Of a stretch of DNA of 64,000 nt, positions 35,904 through 45,973 are shown one piece after another (the stretch's first letter is position 1; every line of letters begins with the position of its first letter). The stretch comes from Hymenoscyphus infarciens (Eukaryota > Ascomycota > Leotiomycetes > Helotiales > Helotiaceae): NCBI GenBank assembly GCA_001414345.1, contig LLCB01000236.1, positions 1 through 64,000 on the forward strand. The letters run 5' to 3'. Under the pieces are notes generated by a model, which made no database searches, was not told the origin of the DNA, and worked only from the letters and a program-made list of their open reading frames with translations. The position numbers and the translations under genes were made by a program.

Positions 35904-36380
35904 ATGTCATCTCAAAGAAGCTTCCCCTTCTTAGGAGGCATCTTCGGAGCCTTCAAGACCCCCCGCGCAATCCAAACAAGTAAAGCCGCTTCCTCGGCAG
36001 CAACCTCCTCAGCGCCCTCCTCACAATCCCACCCCTCGTCCCCCTCACAACCCCGCTCCATAACTACAACCTCCAAAGGAACAACGAGCACCGCCCTCTC
36101 TGCACTTCACTCCCCGCGGACACACAGCACATCACCACTATCACGATCCCCGGGTCCTTCGACATCGACGGACTCGACATCTGCCACGGCACCGAGGTAC
36201 ATGAAAACAAATCGGCGGGGAAGTGATAGTAGTAGTGAGGGATTCCGAGACGTACTGGGACAGGAGAAATGGTATGTGGGTGGAAAGACTGCTACTGGGG
36301 AGGAACGATATTTTAAATTGGGGGTAGTGAGACGGCAGAGAAGTGGTGATCGGTTGAGTATGGATCAACTCAGTCTGTGA
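35904..36380 (+). CDS. Small serine-rich conserved fungal protein, 158 aa
   Basis: Single exon from ATG (MSSQRSFPFLGGIFG). The first about 20 residues are hydrophobic/aromatic, followed by about 75 residues of Ser/Thr/Pro (35-110), then a compact C-terminus with EGFRDVLGQEKWYVGGKTA, EERYFKLG and GDRLSMDQLSL. The C-terminal block resembles a motif I associate with uncharacterised small fungal proteins. No catalytic residues are evident and no function can be given. Codon use looks normal and there is no RIP signature although the gene is flanked on both sides by AT-rich remnants. Confidence 0.7.
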   Translation: MSSQRSFPFLGGIFGAFKTPRAIQTSKAASSAATSSAPSSQSHPSSPSQPRSITTTSKGTTSTALSALHSPRTHSTSPLSRSPGPSTSTDSTSATAPRYMKTNRRGSDSSSEGFRDVLGQEKWYVGGKTATGEERYFKLGVVRRQRSGDRLSMDQLSL

Positions 36381-36904
36381 GCATGGCATCTGTGAGAGCC
36401 TGTACGTTATGATTTGATGAACGAGGGACCGGGAATGACGAATGAGATCATATGAGGACCATGAACAAGGAACTACATCGTCTTGGGGACTGCATACATC
36501 GCTAGGTTGGGAATCTGGGCAGACCCAGTGTTGGGGCGCACGAAGAACATTTTTTGGGACTTTGGGATTTCTCTTGGAGTTTTGGGGGTTGGGATATGAG
36601 GGAATAGGAATAGGAATGGGCTTGGGGACGGGGAATTGCACATAAAGACATACATTCGATATATAGAAACCTCCCTCGAGTATGCTCGGATTCTCTTTTT
36701 ACATTGTATTACCTACTTGGAGAGCATACAATAAAAACAGCTGTTTCTTGCGATACAATTCCGGACCTTGAAAAGTGGTTTAAGTTGATGTTTGAGAGTG
36801 AGGGCTGGGGGGTTTTGTTTCTTGTGGAGGGATATCACTGGTGTTATGACAACTCTTCCACTAGAGACGACGATAACTACCTCTCCGCCCTTTGGATTTT
36901 TGGT
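36381..36904. other. Intergenic 3' region
   Basis: A purine-rich stretch (GGAATAGGAATAGGAATGGG) at about 36600-36620 lies in the 3' region of the serine-rich gene. Nothing else is recognisable. Confidence 0.5.
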
Positions 36905-37430
36905 ATAAAATTCTTCTAAAGAGCCTTTAGATAGAGATATTATTATTCAACAGTAGCAGCATAATAAAAAGCAGAAGAGTATTATTCCTACTATATATTA
37001 AATAGGAAAAGGCTATAATTTTACTTGTAGATACTATTAGAATTTAAACTCTAAACTAGAGACCTACTAGTAGGCTTTAGTATCAACTCGGAGCAGGTAC
37101 TATTCTCTACTTAGACATAAGTAGCTAGGATTTTCGTATTACTTTACTTAATCTATATTCTATCTTGATATTAGAGTCTATTTCTTATACTACTCTGGTT
37201 TTATAGAAGTCGCTTAAGAAGAAGTTAAGAAGAAAAAAGATTTCTATAAAAAGAAGTAGATTCTTTTGTTAATTCTTAGTTTCATATATAGTATATATAG
37301 TTTAATTACATAATTTATTATTAATAAGATATGTAATAAGTAATATCTTATTACTAACTAAACTTATATCGTTTTACTCTTACTCGTAGTATCAAAAGGT
37401 AGTCGTAGAGTTATCATTTTAGCGCAAAAG
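36905..37430. repeat. AT-rich RIP remnant, unclassified
   Basis: About 520 bases of AT-rich, CA/TG-poor sequence with sharp compositional edges. I could not define terminal repeats or a target duplication. Confidence 0.5.
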
Positions 37431-38129
37431 CTCAAAGGCTGGTCGGGTAGTTATAGACGCCTAGAAGCCATGTCTTTGAGCGGCAGCCAACCTCCGTTTT
37501 GTGATACCCTTTGGTTGGAAAAATCGGTACATCAGGGGTGCACTACTCAAAGCAGGTGAAGTCTTTAAGAAAAGAAGCATGTTTTTATGGCACCAAATCG
37601 TAACCTTTCGTTGTTAAATTAATTGTGAGAGAGGGAGGACTGTTGGGTGTGGGAATGCTGTGCGTGGACGTCGAAGAAAAATAGATCAACTGCTAGGTGT
37701 AGGTCGGTGAAACGGGAGAGATGAGATGGAAGGTGTCTTATGGAATGATGGGTTTCTTGCAGACTGGTTATAGGCCGTGGAAATGTGGATGAATACGTGT
37801 GGCTCGGGTGGTTGGAATTACCTTGCAATTGTGTCTCTGTAAGACTGTAAGAGTCCCTGATCAATATGTTTTCAAAGATGTTAGTCTACAGGGTCTGTGG
37901 GCACGAAATTAATCTAGTAGAGGATCGAAGGATAGATAGAAAGAAGTAATTTTTTGTTTTTGTTTTTGGGGGATTTTCGGGTAAGTCTCGTCATTTTATT
38001 TCATTATTCTGAGTTGCTTGTATGATATTGTACGAGGAACCGTTGGCAGGGACCCTTACGGCTTCAAAATGCTACTCTTACAGATCGAGTGATGGGAACT
38101 ATCCTAAAAGGAATATCAAGAAGATACAA
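37431..38129. other. Intergenic
   Basis: Normal composition, no supported gene; 3' region of the Zn2Cys6 regulator lies at its right end. The frame at 37619-37864 (minus) is low-complexity and unsupported. Confidence 0.45.
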
Positions 38130-39787
38130 TTAAGCAAAGCTATTTAATTCAATCACCTTATCGCCCCTCATCCCCCGCCCTCCTTTATTTTCCTCGCCTC
38201 CTTCCCCAGCACGGAATCCCCCCTCCCCAAAAGAGGCAGCCATCTCGTTAGGCCACTTGACGAAATCTCGTAGATCTGGTGGAAGCTCCCTATTGGCTGA
38301 GAATATCCAGTCTAAATGATATCTTGAGGCTATCGGACGACTTCTACCACCGAATTCGCGACTTATTACTGGTTCCATGATTAATTCTATGGCGAGGAAG
38401 TGGACGAGGAGGATACGGGCGAAGTGGTTTGTGGGAGAGAGGAAGTTGTTGAATGTTGAGACATCCATTTTGAGGATGCCTTGGTAGACTAGGAGGAATT
38501 TGAAATATGCTGGGTGAGGGGTTTGGTAAGTAAAATGGATTTGTGGCTGGGGGAGAGGGGCGGGATGAGAAAGGGGCGGAAGAGAGAGGAGGGAGAAATG
38601 GCTGCTTACATTGTAAAGACGATATGGTTAGCGAGTCCAGAGTTACTTCTAAAGAATCGTAGAAAATCGTGTGCCAGATATCGAAAAGATCTCGTGGCAA
38701 AGACTCCAGTGACCTTCTCGCACTCTCCACCAATCCCCGCTCAATGACGGGGAGATCCACGAGTCTCTCTTGCATGACGGCAAAATGATATTTATGTGGG
38801 AGAAAAAAAGCCATGGGGAGATTGTCAGCTCTCAGTTGCATAGTAAGTAAAGCACATCCTCGGATCGTCCGGAAGAAATCTTGCATTCCATCAGGCATGT
38901 AGCTTGACTGAAATGCAAGAAGGTAACATGAAGCTAGCAATGCGTCACCATCGACCCCGGTTCGGTTAGGACGATTTAAAGCTTTGCTGGAACCTACGAT
39001 GGCGAGGAGGCGATGTTGCAGTGCTGTTGTGCCTAGTGCTACCCCTGTGACGAGCTGGAGATGGGTTGCTGCCATTCCGAGAATTGCATGCATCACGTAC
39101 TCGTTCTATTTGAGGGCATTAGCGGAGATTCAAGTAAGGCGTGACAACCGCTGATGACAACGTACGTGATGAGCGATTAATGGCACTTGGGTTGTCCAAG
39201 CAGAATCGTTACCAACCGGCAGATGCGGATATGCTTCTTGCAGAAAGTGATGGAATAACCTCATGTCGGTCAATGAGAATACCACTGGTGTAGCTTGGAG
39301 ATTGATGGATGTAACGGGATTTGGTGTGTATGCTGAGGACTGATGTAAAGCAGAAAGAGTCTTGGGTTGCGGGTATACGCAAGTCAATTTGACTTTGATA
39401 CAATTTGCACACGATGGTTGCGTTTCTTGACACTTGAAGGTAAATGATCAGCCACAGTCGAAAGACAGAACTTGGAGGGTTTACCTTGATCTTCCTTTGC
39501 TTGCAGCTGAAGCAGCCACGTCTTGATTTCTTATGTCCCTTCCTGGGTCCTCTCGACGTCTTCGTGTTTGTGTCCAGCCGGTCGGTATTTCCGGAGCTTT
39601 GGGCAGACAGATTCATGGAGGGAACATAGCGAGGTGAACCACGTGATTCATATATCGCTTGCTGAAATACTTTCTCATTTTTGAGAGGGGTATTGGGACT
39701 ATTGAAGAGCGAGTCTTGTTCTGAACTCAAAAAACCGAATCCCTCGGTAGGGGAAAAGAGCCAGTCGTCTTGGAAGTTGTTGGTCAT
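38130..39787 (-). CDS. Zn(II)2Cys6 transcription factor, about 481 aa
   Basis: Four exons: 39787-39485, 39432-39166, 39105-38610 and 38509-38130. Introns 52, 60 and 100 nt, all GT-AG, all in frame. The binuclear zinc cluster at about residues 91-118 has all six cysteines (CFSCKQRKIK across intron 1 to CQETQPSCANC, then KLTC), preceded by the basic GHKKSRRG. The middle shows RLFHHFLQEAYPHL and NEYVMHAILGMAATHL, typical of the regulatory domain of the Upc2/Ecm22-like class of sterol or lipid regulators, but the target pathway cannot be read from sequence. The start could also be the in-frame ATG at 39928, adding 47 residues. It lies tail-to-tail with nothing obvious and divergent from ALG10 (about 700 bp between starts). 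Confidence 0.88.
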
Positions 39788-40510
39788 AGCGGAGGGATTA
39801 AACGCCGGAGCACAGAGAAGAACAAGCGCGACACTTTTTTGAATTGCACAAAATTCATCCTGGAGGGTTTTAAACTTGATATGATGACAAGAATTCATTT
39901 TCCAAAGCTGGGCGGCTGAAGAGCCCATGATTGCAAGGACGTTGGAGGATTCGGTGTCTCCCGAATATCATTACCAACAGGCACGATTCCAGGCCACAGG
40001 GAAATATGGCCCCCGAGTGACAGGAAAATTACTCATCTGATGCGTAAAAGGTAATTACATGAAATGATAAGGTTTGAAGCATACTTTTGAGTTAATGCAA
40101 ATTGCGTTGAATATTTCTTTAAGTCTCTTTGAAAAACTCTTGCTAATAGCTTTAATGTTCTGAGCTGATATCAGAGTGAGATGTCGTTGAAAAGGGGAGA
40201 GGAGAGACCAGCAAGTGAACAGAGCTCCAGTCGTGGGTCTTATTTTCATTGGCCCAATAAATCCGGAGAACTCTCCAGCTTACATAAGATCCCAGACGAC
40301 TAGGTGGGTGCCGAACTCGACTCGCCTTTCCTCTTTTCACCTCAAACCAGAGAAACAATACGATTGGGCTGAACCAAGGCAGCTGCGCGCTCCGAAACTC
40401 CACGTCCAGCTCTCACAGTCCTTACATTTAATTCTTGTTAACTTTTCTCGTGTTTCCCTCATTCATGGTGGAAATTCTCTCTTTGAGCTCCGACAACCTG
40501 TCCTCTCACC
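39788..40510. promoter_or_regulatory. Divergent promoter region between regulator and ALG10
   Basis: About 720 bp separates the two divergent start codons and must hold both promoters, including the alternative upstream start (39928) of the regulator. Pyrimidine-rich tracts lie just upstream of the ALG10 ATG. No specific binding site can be assigned. Confidence 0.45.
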
Positions 40511-42352
40511 ATGCCTGACCAAACACCCGAATGGACGAATCAGGCTATTTTAATAGTTGGGGGTATAGCAATCGCCGTTTTGCCTTTCAACTTCCTTCGT
40601 GGACCCCATAAATTCCTCTTTTCAGCAGCTCTTCTCGCCCTGTTTGGCATTTCCCAATTTTGGCAAAGTCAGGTGACCAAGATTGTCCCAGAGCCATACC
40701 TTGTGAGGCCCTTCTTGATGCCATATTTCAATTGCTAATAATATTTCAGGATGAAGTCTTTCATATACCTCAAGCACAAGCGTACTGCCAAGCTCAGTAC
40801 GAGATATGGGACCCCAAACTCACTACACCCCCAGGCCTCTATGCCGTCTCAGTTCTCTTCTTGAAAATCGTCCAAGGAGCCTGTAATGTTGGGAATCTCC
40901 GATTTTTCAATGTCTTGTCGTTGCTCAGTATCATGCTCTACGCATGTCATATTCGAAGGAACCTGACTTCTGGATCAAAGACCTCCAATGTTACGAAGGA
41001 AAGCATCCACACGGCGTTTAACATTGCATTGTTCCCACCCCTGTTCTTCTTTTCTGGACTTTACTACACAGATGTTCTTTCAGTTCAATGTGTTTTATTA
41101 GCATATCAATGTTTTCTTAGTCGTTCAGGTGCAAAGGAGAATTCCGCAAAGGGATTGTGGGTCAGTTATGTCATTGGGATGTTGGCATTGACAATGCGAC
41201 AAACCAACATCTTTTGGGTTGCCGTATTTGTTGGAGGCTCTGAAGCCGTGAGAACTCTCAAAGCCAACATCTCTCCAGCACCAATTAGTGCGGCAGAATC
41301 AGTGTGGAAGAAATGGGCAAGGGGGGATATCCATGATATCGCATTGGAGGAAGCTGCACTTTTAGGTACGTGTTTTAAGGTGAGCGTTATCATGATATGC
41401 TTATTTATCTGCAGATATCATTCTCATGCCTATATCACTTGGAGTTGCAATTCTTTGCCATCCGATCTTGATACTGACAAGATTATGGCCGTACGTTTCT
41501 CTAATCATCTCATTCGCACTTTTTGTTCTGTGGAATGGAGGTGTCGTTCTCGGTGAGTCCTTCATCCCCTCCAAACTTCGACACTCAACACAAACTAACA
41601 CCCACCAAGGCGATAAATCAAACCACGTAGCAACCCTCCACACCGCTCAACTTCTCTACCTCGCTCCATTCCTAGCGTTTTTCTCCTTCCCACTCATCCT
41701 TCCTTCCCTCCTAGCCAAAAATTATCATCCCTGTCAACTATCCTCTTATCTTACACTCTACATCCTCCTTCTCGCAATCGCAGTCCAACTTCCAATCCAC
41801 TACAATACGATAATCCACCCCTTCACGCTAGCCGATAATCGCCATTACGTCTTCTATGTCTTCCGATATAGTATCCTCCGCCATAAATATGTTAGGTATG
41901 CTTTGGGGCCTGTATATGTTGCTTGTGGGTGGGCTGTTTGGGGGAGCTTCGTTGGTCCTACGGCTCCACAGTCAAGCCCGTTACCGAAAGGAAAACCAGG
42001 ATTCAAGAAACCACTTACATCCACCAACTCATCCTCAACATCGAACAAACAAGGGAATAAAATCTCAACACTCCTCCTCATTCTCCTTCCGACGATTTTA
42101 TCACTTGTTACGGCACCTCTGGTGGAACCAAGGTATTTCATCTTGCCCTGGGTGTTTTATCGGTTGAATGTTCCTTCTTCCCAGACATCCATTACGAAGG
42201 ATAAAGTTGTGAGGTCAGGGATCACGGCTAGATATTTGTGGCTTGAAACATTTTGGTTTTTAGCTATTAATGCGGGGACGGGATATATGTTTTTGTATCG
42301 GGGATTTGAATGGGCCCAAGAACCGGGGAAGGTGCAGAGGTTTATGTGGTAG
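40511..42352 (+). CDS. alg10: Alpha-1,2-glucosyltransferase ALG10, 562 aa
   Basis: ALG10 (DIE2) adds the last glucose from dolichol-phosphate-glucose to the lipid-linked oligosaccharide in the ER membrane before transfer to protein (established). Exons: 40511-40702, 40750-41365, 41415-41552 and 41610-42352; introns 47, 49 and 57 nt. The last intron is open in frame, but its removal joins NGGVVLG to DKSNH, matching the family. Motifs: DEVFHIPQAQAYC near the N-terminus (acidic catalytic loop), WDPKLTTPPGLY, RQTNIFWV, GDKSNHVA, HPFTLADNRHYVFY, and EPRYFILPW. About ten or more hydrophobic segments. A Lys/Ser-rich loop (about residues 445-470) separates late helices. Length is normal. Confidence 0.95.
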
Positions 42353-42491
42353 AACTTGGTTGGCAGTGAAAAGGAGTATTGGAAATGTTTTATATGAACT
42401 CGGTACTGTGAGGGGGTGCGGCCATGCTGGTGCATCGTTAATTGACATGACAATGATAGCAGGTACCGAGGAACCTGAGGCTACGAAGGTA
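42353..42491. other. ALG10 3' flank
   Basis: Short 3' region leading directly into a MITE-like inverted repeat at 42492. Confidence 0.5.
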
Positions 42492-42714
42492 CAGCGGTCA
42501 AAGATTGTAACCTCTGTATCCCTGTATCGACCCTATGCGATGTCTTAACTCCCCACATCACAACAACAACGCAATTGAAATTTATGTAGATAACTATCTG
42601 ATAATGATTCTAGTCTTGGAATAAAGTTTTTTGGATGCGTTTTACGTATATAATAGAGTGTTAAAATAGCGTGTGGCGTCGTTACAGGGATTTAGGTACA
42701 ATCTTTGACCGCTG
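42492..42714. mobile_element. MITE-like element, 223 bp, with TA duplication
   Basis: The left end CAGCGGTCAAAGATTGTA and the complement of the right end are the same, and similarity continues to the CCCTGTA motif about 40 bases in. TA flanks both ends (42490-42491 and 42715-42716). The interior is AT-rich and codes for nothing. This fits a small non-autonomous Tc1/mariner-type element, sited about 140 bp after the ALG10 stop, so it could fall in the transcript's 3' region. Confidence 0.65.
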
Positions 42715-43249
42715 TACCTCTGTAGACTTATGATATGACCAAAATCTTTGAAAAGATTTAGTCACCAATTATAGAAGTGACCAATTCTGTCTAGATAAAG
42801 CTAAATCAGTATAAACCTCTGAAATCTATTTAATTGTGATGCCAGCCATCTGGAATTGCCGAGTTGACTTACCGGTCAGGCTTCGGATATCAGGCTGTTA
42901 TTGTCCGTATTGTTTAGGTTTCGGTTTCGAACCTTGTTATTGTCCGACCTGGTGTATATAGATGCCTGACTGTCTCTCTAATCGGAAAGGCCAACTTGGT
43001 CTTCTAATGTAACAGGTAACTGTTTTAGTTACTAGTAGAGGTAAGAAGAATATTTTACTTTTATAGAGTGAATTATTAACCTAGCTAGCTTTTACGGTGG
43101 GCCTTTAGCCTAAGCCGTGTGAAATAACCGGTACTAGAAATCATAAGCCTTCCCTCTCTAACATTTTGGAGAACTTAACCTGATGTATTTTTTGTTTAAG
43201 GATAACGTCAATAAATATGAAAGTCTCTTAGTTAAGCTGGCTACTTAGA
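42715..43249. other. Intergenic between two MITE-like elements
   Basis: No gene. Composition is mixed, with no terminal repeats of its own that I can see. Confidence 0.45.
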
Positions 43250-43901
43250 GCGTCCTAGATACACCAAAAAGTCGGAATCGACTAAATCGCAAATCGCAAA
43301 TCGTAAATCGTAAATTACAAAGTCGAGCTAAAGTAGAACTTAATAATTATATTATCTAAGCCCTTTATTAAGAGGTAGGAGAGCATTTTGCTACTTCTTA
43401 GTCGCCCTCTCTCGCTGCTCTTTCCTTCTTTAGTATATTATATAAATATAAAAGTATAGAAGAGAGGGAGAGAGGGAGAGAGAGGGCGAGGGGGCGAGTA
43501 AACATTTCGGTGGAAAGTTTTTCCTAGCGTGGGTAAGGGGAGTTTAGTAAATGTAGTAAATAATCCCCTCCCCCTCTCTCCCTCTCTCCCTCTCTCCCTC
43601 TCTCTCTCTCTCTCCCTCTCTCTCTCTCTTCCTCTCTCCCTCTCTTCCTTATTTATCTAGAAATAATAGGAAGAATACGACATAATAGTAAGGAGACGAT
43701 AGCGAGAGAGGGATAGTAAGGGGGCAATGTTACTACTATATACGTGATATACTATAGTTAAGACTATCTAATCTAAATATAGAGAGGGGGAATTTAAATT
43801 AGAAATTATTCTCTTTTATACTTATAGAAAGTAATATTTTATGATTTACGATTTCCTATTTGCGATTTAGTCAATCCGACTTTTTGGTGTATTTAGGATG
43901 C
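43250..43901. mobile_element. MITE-like element with microsatellite core, 652 bp
   Basis: Terminal inverted repeats of at least 50 bp: left GCGTCCTAGATACACCAAAA, right complement GCATCCTAAATACACCAAAA, both continuing AGTCGGA. Subterminal tandem AAATCGC/AAATCGT units follow. If the true end is at CACCAAAAAG, a TA flanks each side (43260-43261, 43890-43891). The core has GA-rich (about 43460-43497) and CT-rich (about 43560-43648) tracts that could pair into a long hairpin. No coding capacity. TSD choice and exact ends are uncertain. Confidence 0.65.
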
Positions 43902-44249
43902 CGTATTACTTAATTTGGAAATCAAAGAAACCTAAGTTCAAATTATCGTTAAGATGCCACTGAAACACTCTAGAATGCTCCAGCGACGACGTACACCGAC
44001 ATAAAAAGCCAATGACAACATATCCGCTAGAAATAAATTGTTCTGGAAATAGTAGAATATTCTCAGGAAAACAAATAGCGCAAAAATGAATAGTAGCTTT
44101 GTTGGGGTAGTTTCTAGAAGCTAAGGAACGGCCTAAAACTGCAGTAGAAGTAAATAACCGCAATGATGAAAATATGCATCCTGGTCTGATGACAAAATAA
44201 ATTGATAAAATTCGGAAGTGGGTGGTATCTTTCTTATTATCTTTGGTCT
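43902..44249. other. Short intergenic
   Basis: A minus-strand frame (43906-44286) overlaps the end of the next gene and has no motif. It probably represents that gene's 3' region. Confidence 0.4.
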
Positions 44250-44696
44250 TTAAACGGACGTATTTAACCACAAAACCCAACAACAAATGAAGCCTCCTAT
44301 AAATCCGTTCAGCCAGCAGACATATCTTAAACTCTCATTCCCGTACACAACTATTCTTCCACCCCCACTTCTAGTGCACGAAAAATCCTTTTTATCCCAA
44401 CTATCTCCCAATCTCTTCTCAATAAAATGTCGAAAAGCCAATGTAACTCCCAAAACGAGCAATGCGCATGGAATCACGATGATTGTCCCGACTGCGACGA
44501 CGACGAAGATGGCCAAGAGAAAATTTGAGATAATTATGTGTGCTCGATCGAGGAGCAGGTTTCCGAAAGGATGGCTGGGAATTTGGGACCAGCTTGTTGC
44601 CGTTGAGTATGCGGAGTCGACACAGTTGAGAATTAGGTTGAAGAAGTCCTGGAAAGTGGTTGGCGGGAGGTTGGTGGGATTGATAGGAAGGGACAT
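44250..44696 (-). CDS. Hypothetical membrane protein, 148 aa
   Basis: Single exon from ATG (MSLPINPTNLPP). A long hydrophobic region at about residues 56-88 (ISNFLLAIFVVVAVGTIIVI, then CALLVLGVTLAF) and a second at the C-terminus (GFIGGFICCWVLWL) suggest two or three membrane spans. A basic/Gly stretch lies between. No family recognised. Its normal base composition beside MITE and RIP sequence supports a real gene, but a 148-aa orphan could also be chance. Confidence 0.5.
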   Translation of the reverse strand: MSLPINPTNLPPTTFQDFFNLILNCVDSAYSTATSWSQIPSHPFGNLLLDRAHIIISNFLLAIFVVVAVGTIIVIPCALLVLGVTLAFRHFIEKRLGDSWDKKDFSCTRSGGGRIVVYGNESLRYVCWLNGFIGGFICCWVLWLNTSV

Positions 44697-45487
44697 GATT
44701 GCTGGCTGTTTTGGTGGTGCGGATGAGGGTACTGAGAGGTATTAGCGAAAAGCTTCTATGAGATTGAAAAGTGTTGGAGACATACTTTGAGCGAAGCGAC
44801 AGCGCCGGAAAAGAAAGATGCGAAGATCCTGTTGGAATTCAGATTTGATGACCGAAGATAGTGTGTTCAGAAAGAAACTGGGGTTTTTGGTTTTTGTTAA
44901 ATACGGAGAGGATATCCTTATCGGAGGTTGGGAGCTTAGTCTGGTGGCTTACCTTTCTATAATAGTTAGTTGTAGTAGTAGTTTGCCACGTCACACAAAT
45001 TAGCCGTCAGTTAAGCCCGTCATAATTATGAGGACTTACGTCCAAGAAATAATAAACGGAAAATGAATGCCTTCACATTACGAGTCTCCATACCCATTTC
45101 TCAAGGTGTTGCATGCGACTCGAAAAAATGAGCAAGTGCGGTAATTTTCATTCCATGATTAAATGTGAGTAGAGTACAGGCATTAGAAATAAAGATTGCA
45201 GTCGAGTTTCCAAGGACCAACTGTTGTAAGCTAACCTCCAAAAGCGCTTCCGGGGGCTCGGTAATAGACGGCCATGAGACGGACTCGAAACTAGAAGGCT
45301 ACTAATACTTTGGCAAGCATACCTACAAGAAACTTACACAAATTCAATAATTCAACGTGGAAGTTGTCTCTATTCCCCATGTCACTACCACCTGACTTTC
45401 TTTAACCCCTTTTTTCTCACTCCTGGACCTTAGCGTGTCCCCGCACTTCTAATTGTATACATCAAATAAGGAAGGTGTTTCATGTGT
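44697..45487. other. Intergenic
   Basis: Promoter of the 148-aa protein gene, then unassigned sequence and the 3' flank of the broken hydrolase. Short frame 44818-45003 is not supported. Confidence 0.45.
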
Positions 45488-45973
45488 TCAAAACTCAATC
45501 ATATACCACATTCTCAACAAACTTGTCGCTTGCGCAGCTGCATCTTTTGACTCCTTCACAAACCCCAAAATTAACCCCGCGCCAAAAGTATCATGCGGCG
45601 CATCCTTGATTTCCACGAATTGAACCTCGGTCCCAGTCTCACGCATCATTTTCGCAAGTTCCATATGATCCTCATATAAAACCTCTTGCTTTCCAGTCTT
45701 TATGAAATAAGGATGCCAGAGTGGAGAAATATAAGGATTCCTTCGATCCCCCCAGGCGGCGTAAGCAGGGTAGCGCCTTACTTCAGAATTGACCCTTTCA
45801 TATAATCGGCTTTTGCTCTTGTATGAGCATCCAGGACAAGTTGATTGGGAACCAAGTTTACCGATGGGCTCCGGAGCAACCCAGCTCGTGGAAGAGGTAA
45901 AGTCCCCTTTCCTTTCTCGATGAGAAATCGACTCATCGTTAGTAGAGCTACTAAAAGAATATATAAAACACAC
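45488..45973 (-). pseudogene. Alpha/beta-hydrolase, 3' fragment (C-terminal part)
   Basis: This frame has no ATG at its left end and enters directly from AT-rich sequence. It encodes the C-terminal part of an alpha/beta-hydrolase_3 (steryl acetyl hydrolase/lipase-like) protein: ERKGDFTSSTSWV, NPYISPLWHPYF, the stretch EVLYEDHMELAKMM in the beta-strand that normally carries the catalytic Asp, and IKDAPHDTF with the catalytic His. The frame is intact here. The missing parts of the gene lie at 47863-48089 and 62095-62322. The nucleophile motif GxSxG is not found in any of the three pieces. Confidence 0.8.

Noticed and set aside
36141..36641. 166-codon minus-strand frame rich in Pro/Ser
   Set aside because: Overlaps the better-supported 158-aa gene on the other strand and its GGAATA-rich flank.
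20413..42352. Biosynthetic gene cluster around the Zn2Cys6 regulator
   Set aside because: Neighbours are ALG10, QCR10, CHIP-like and HRQ1, unrelated housekeeping functions with no backbone enzyme.
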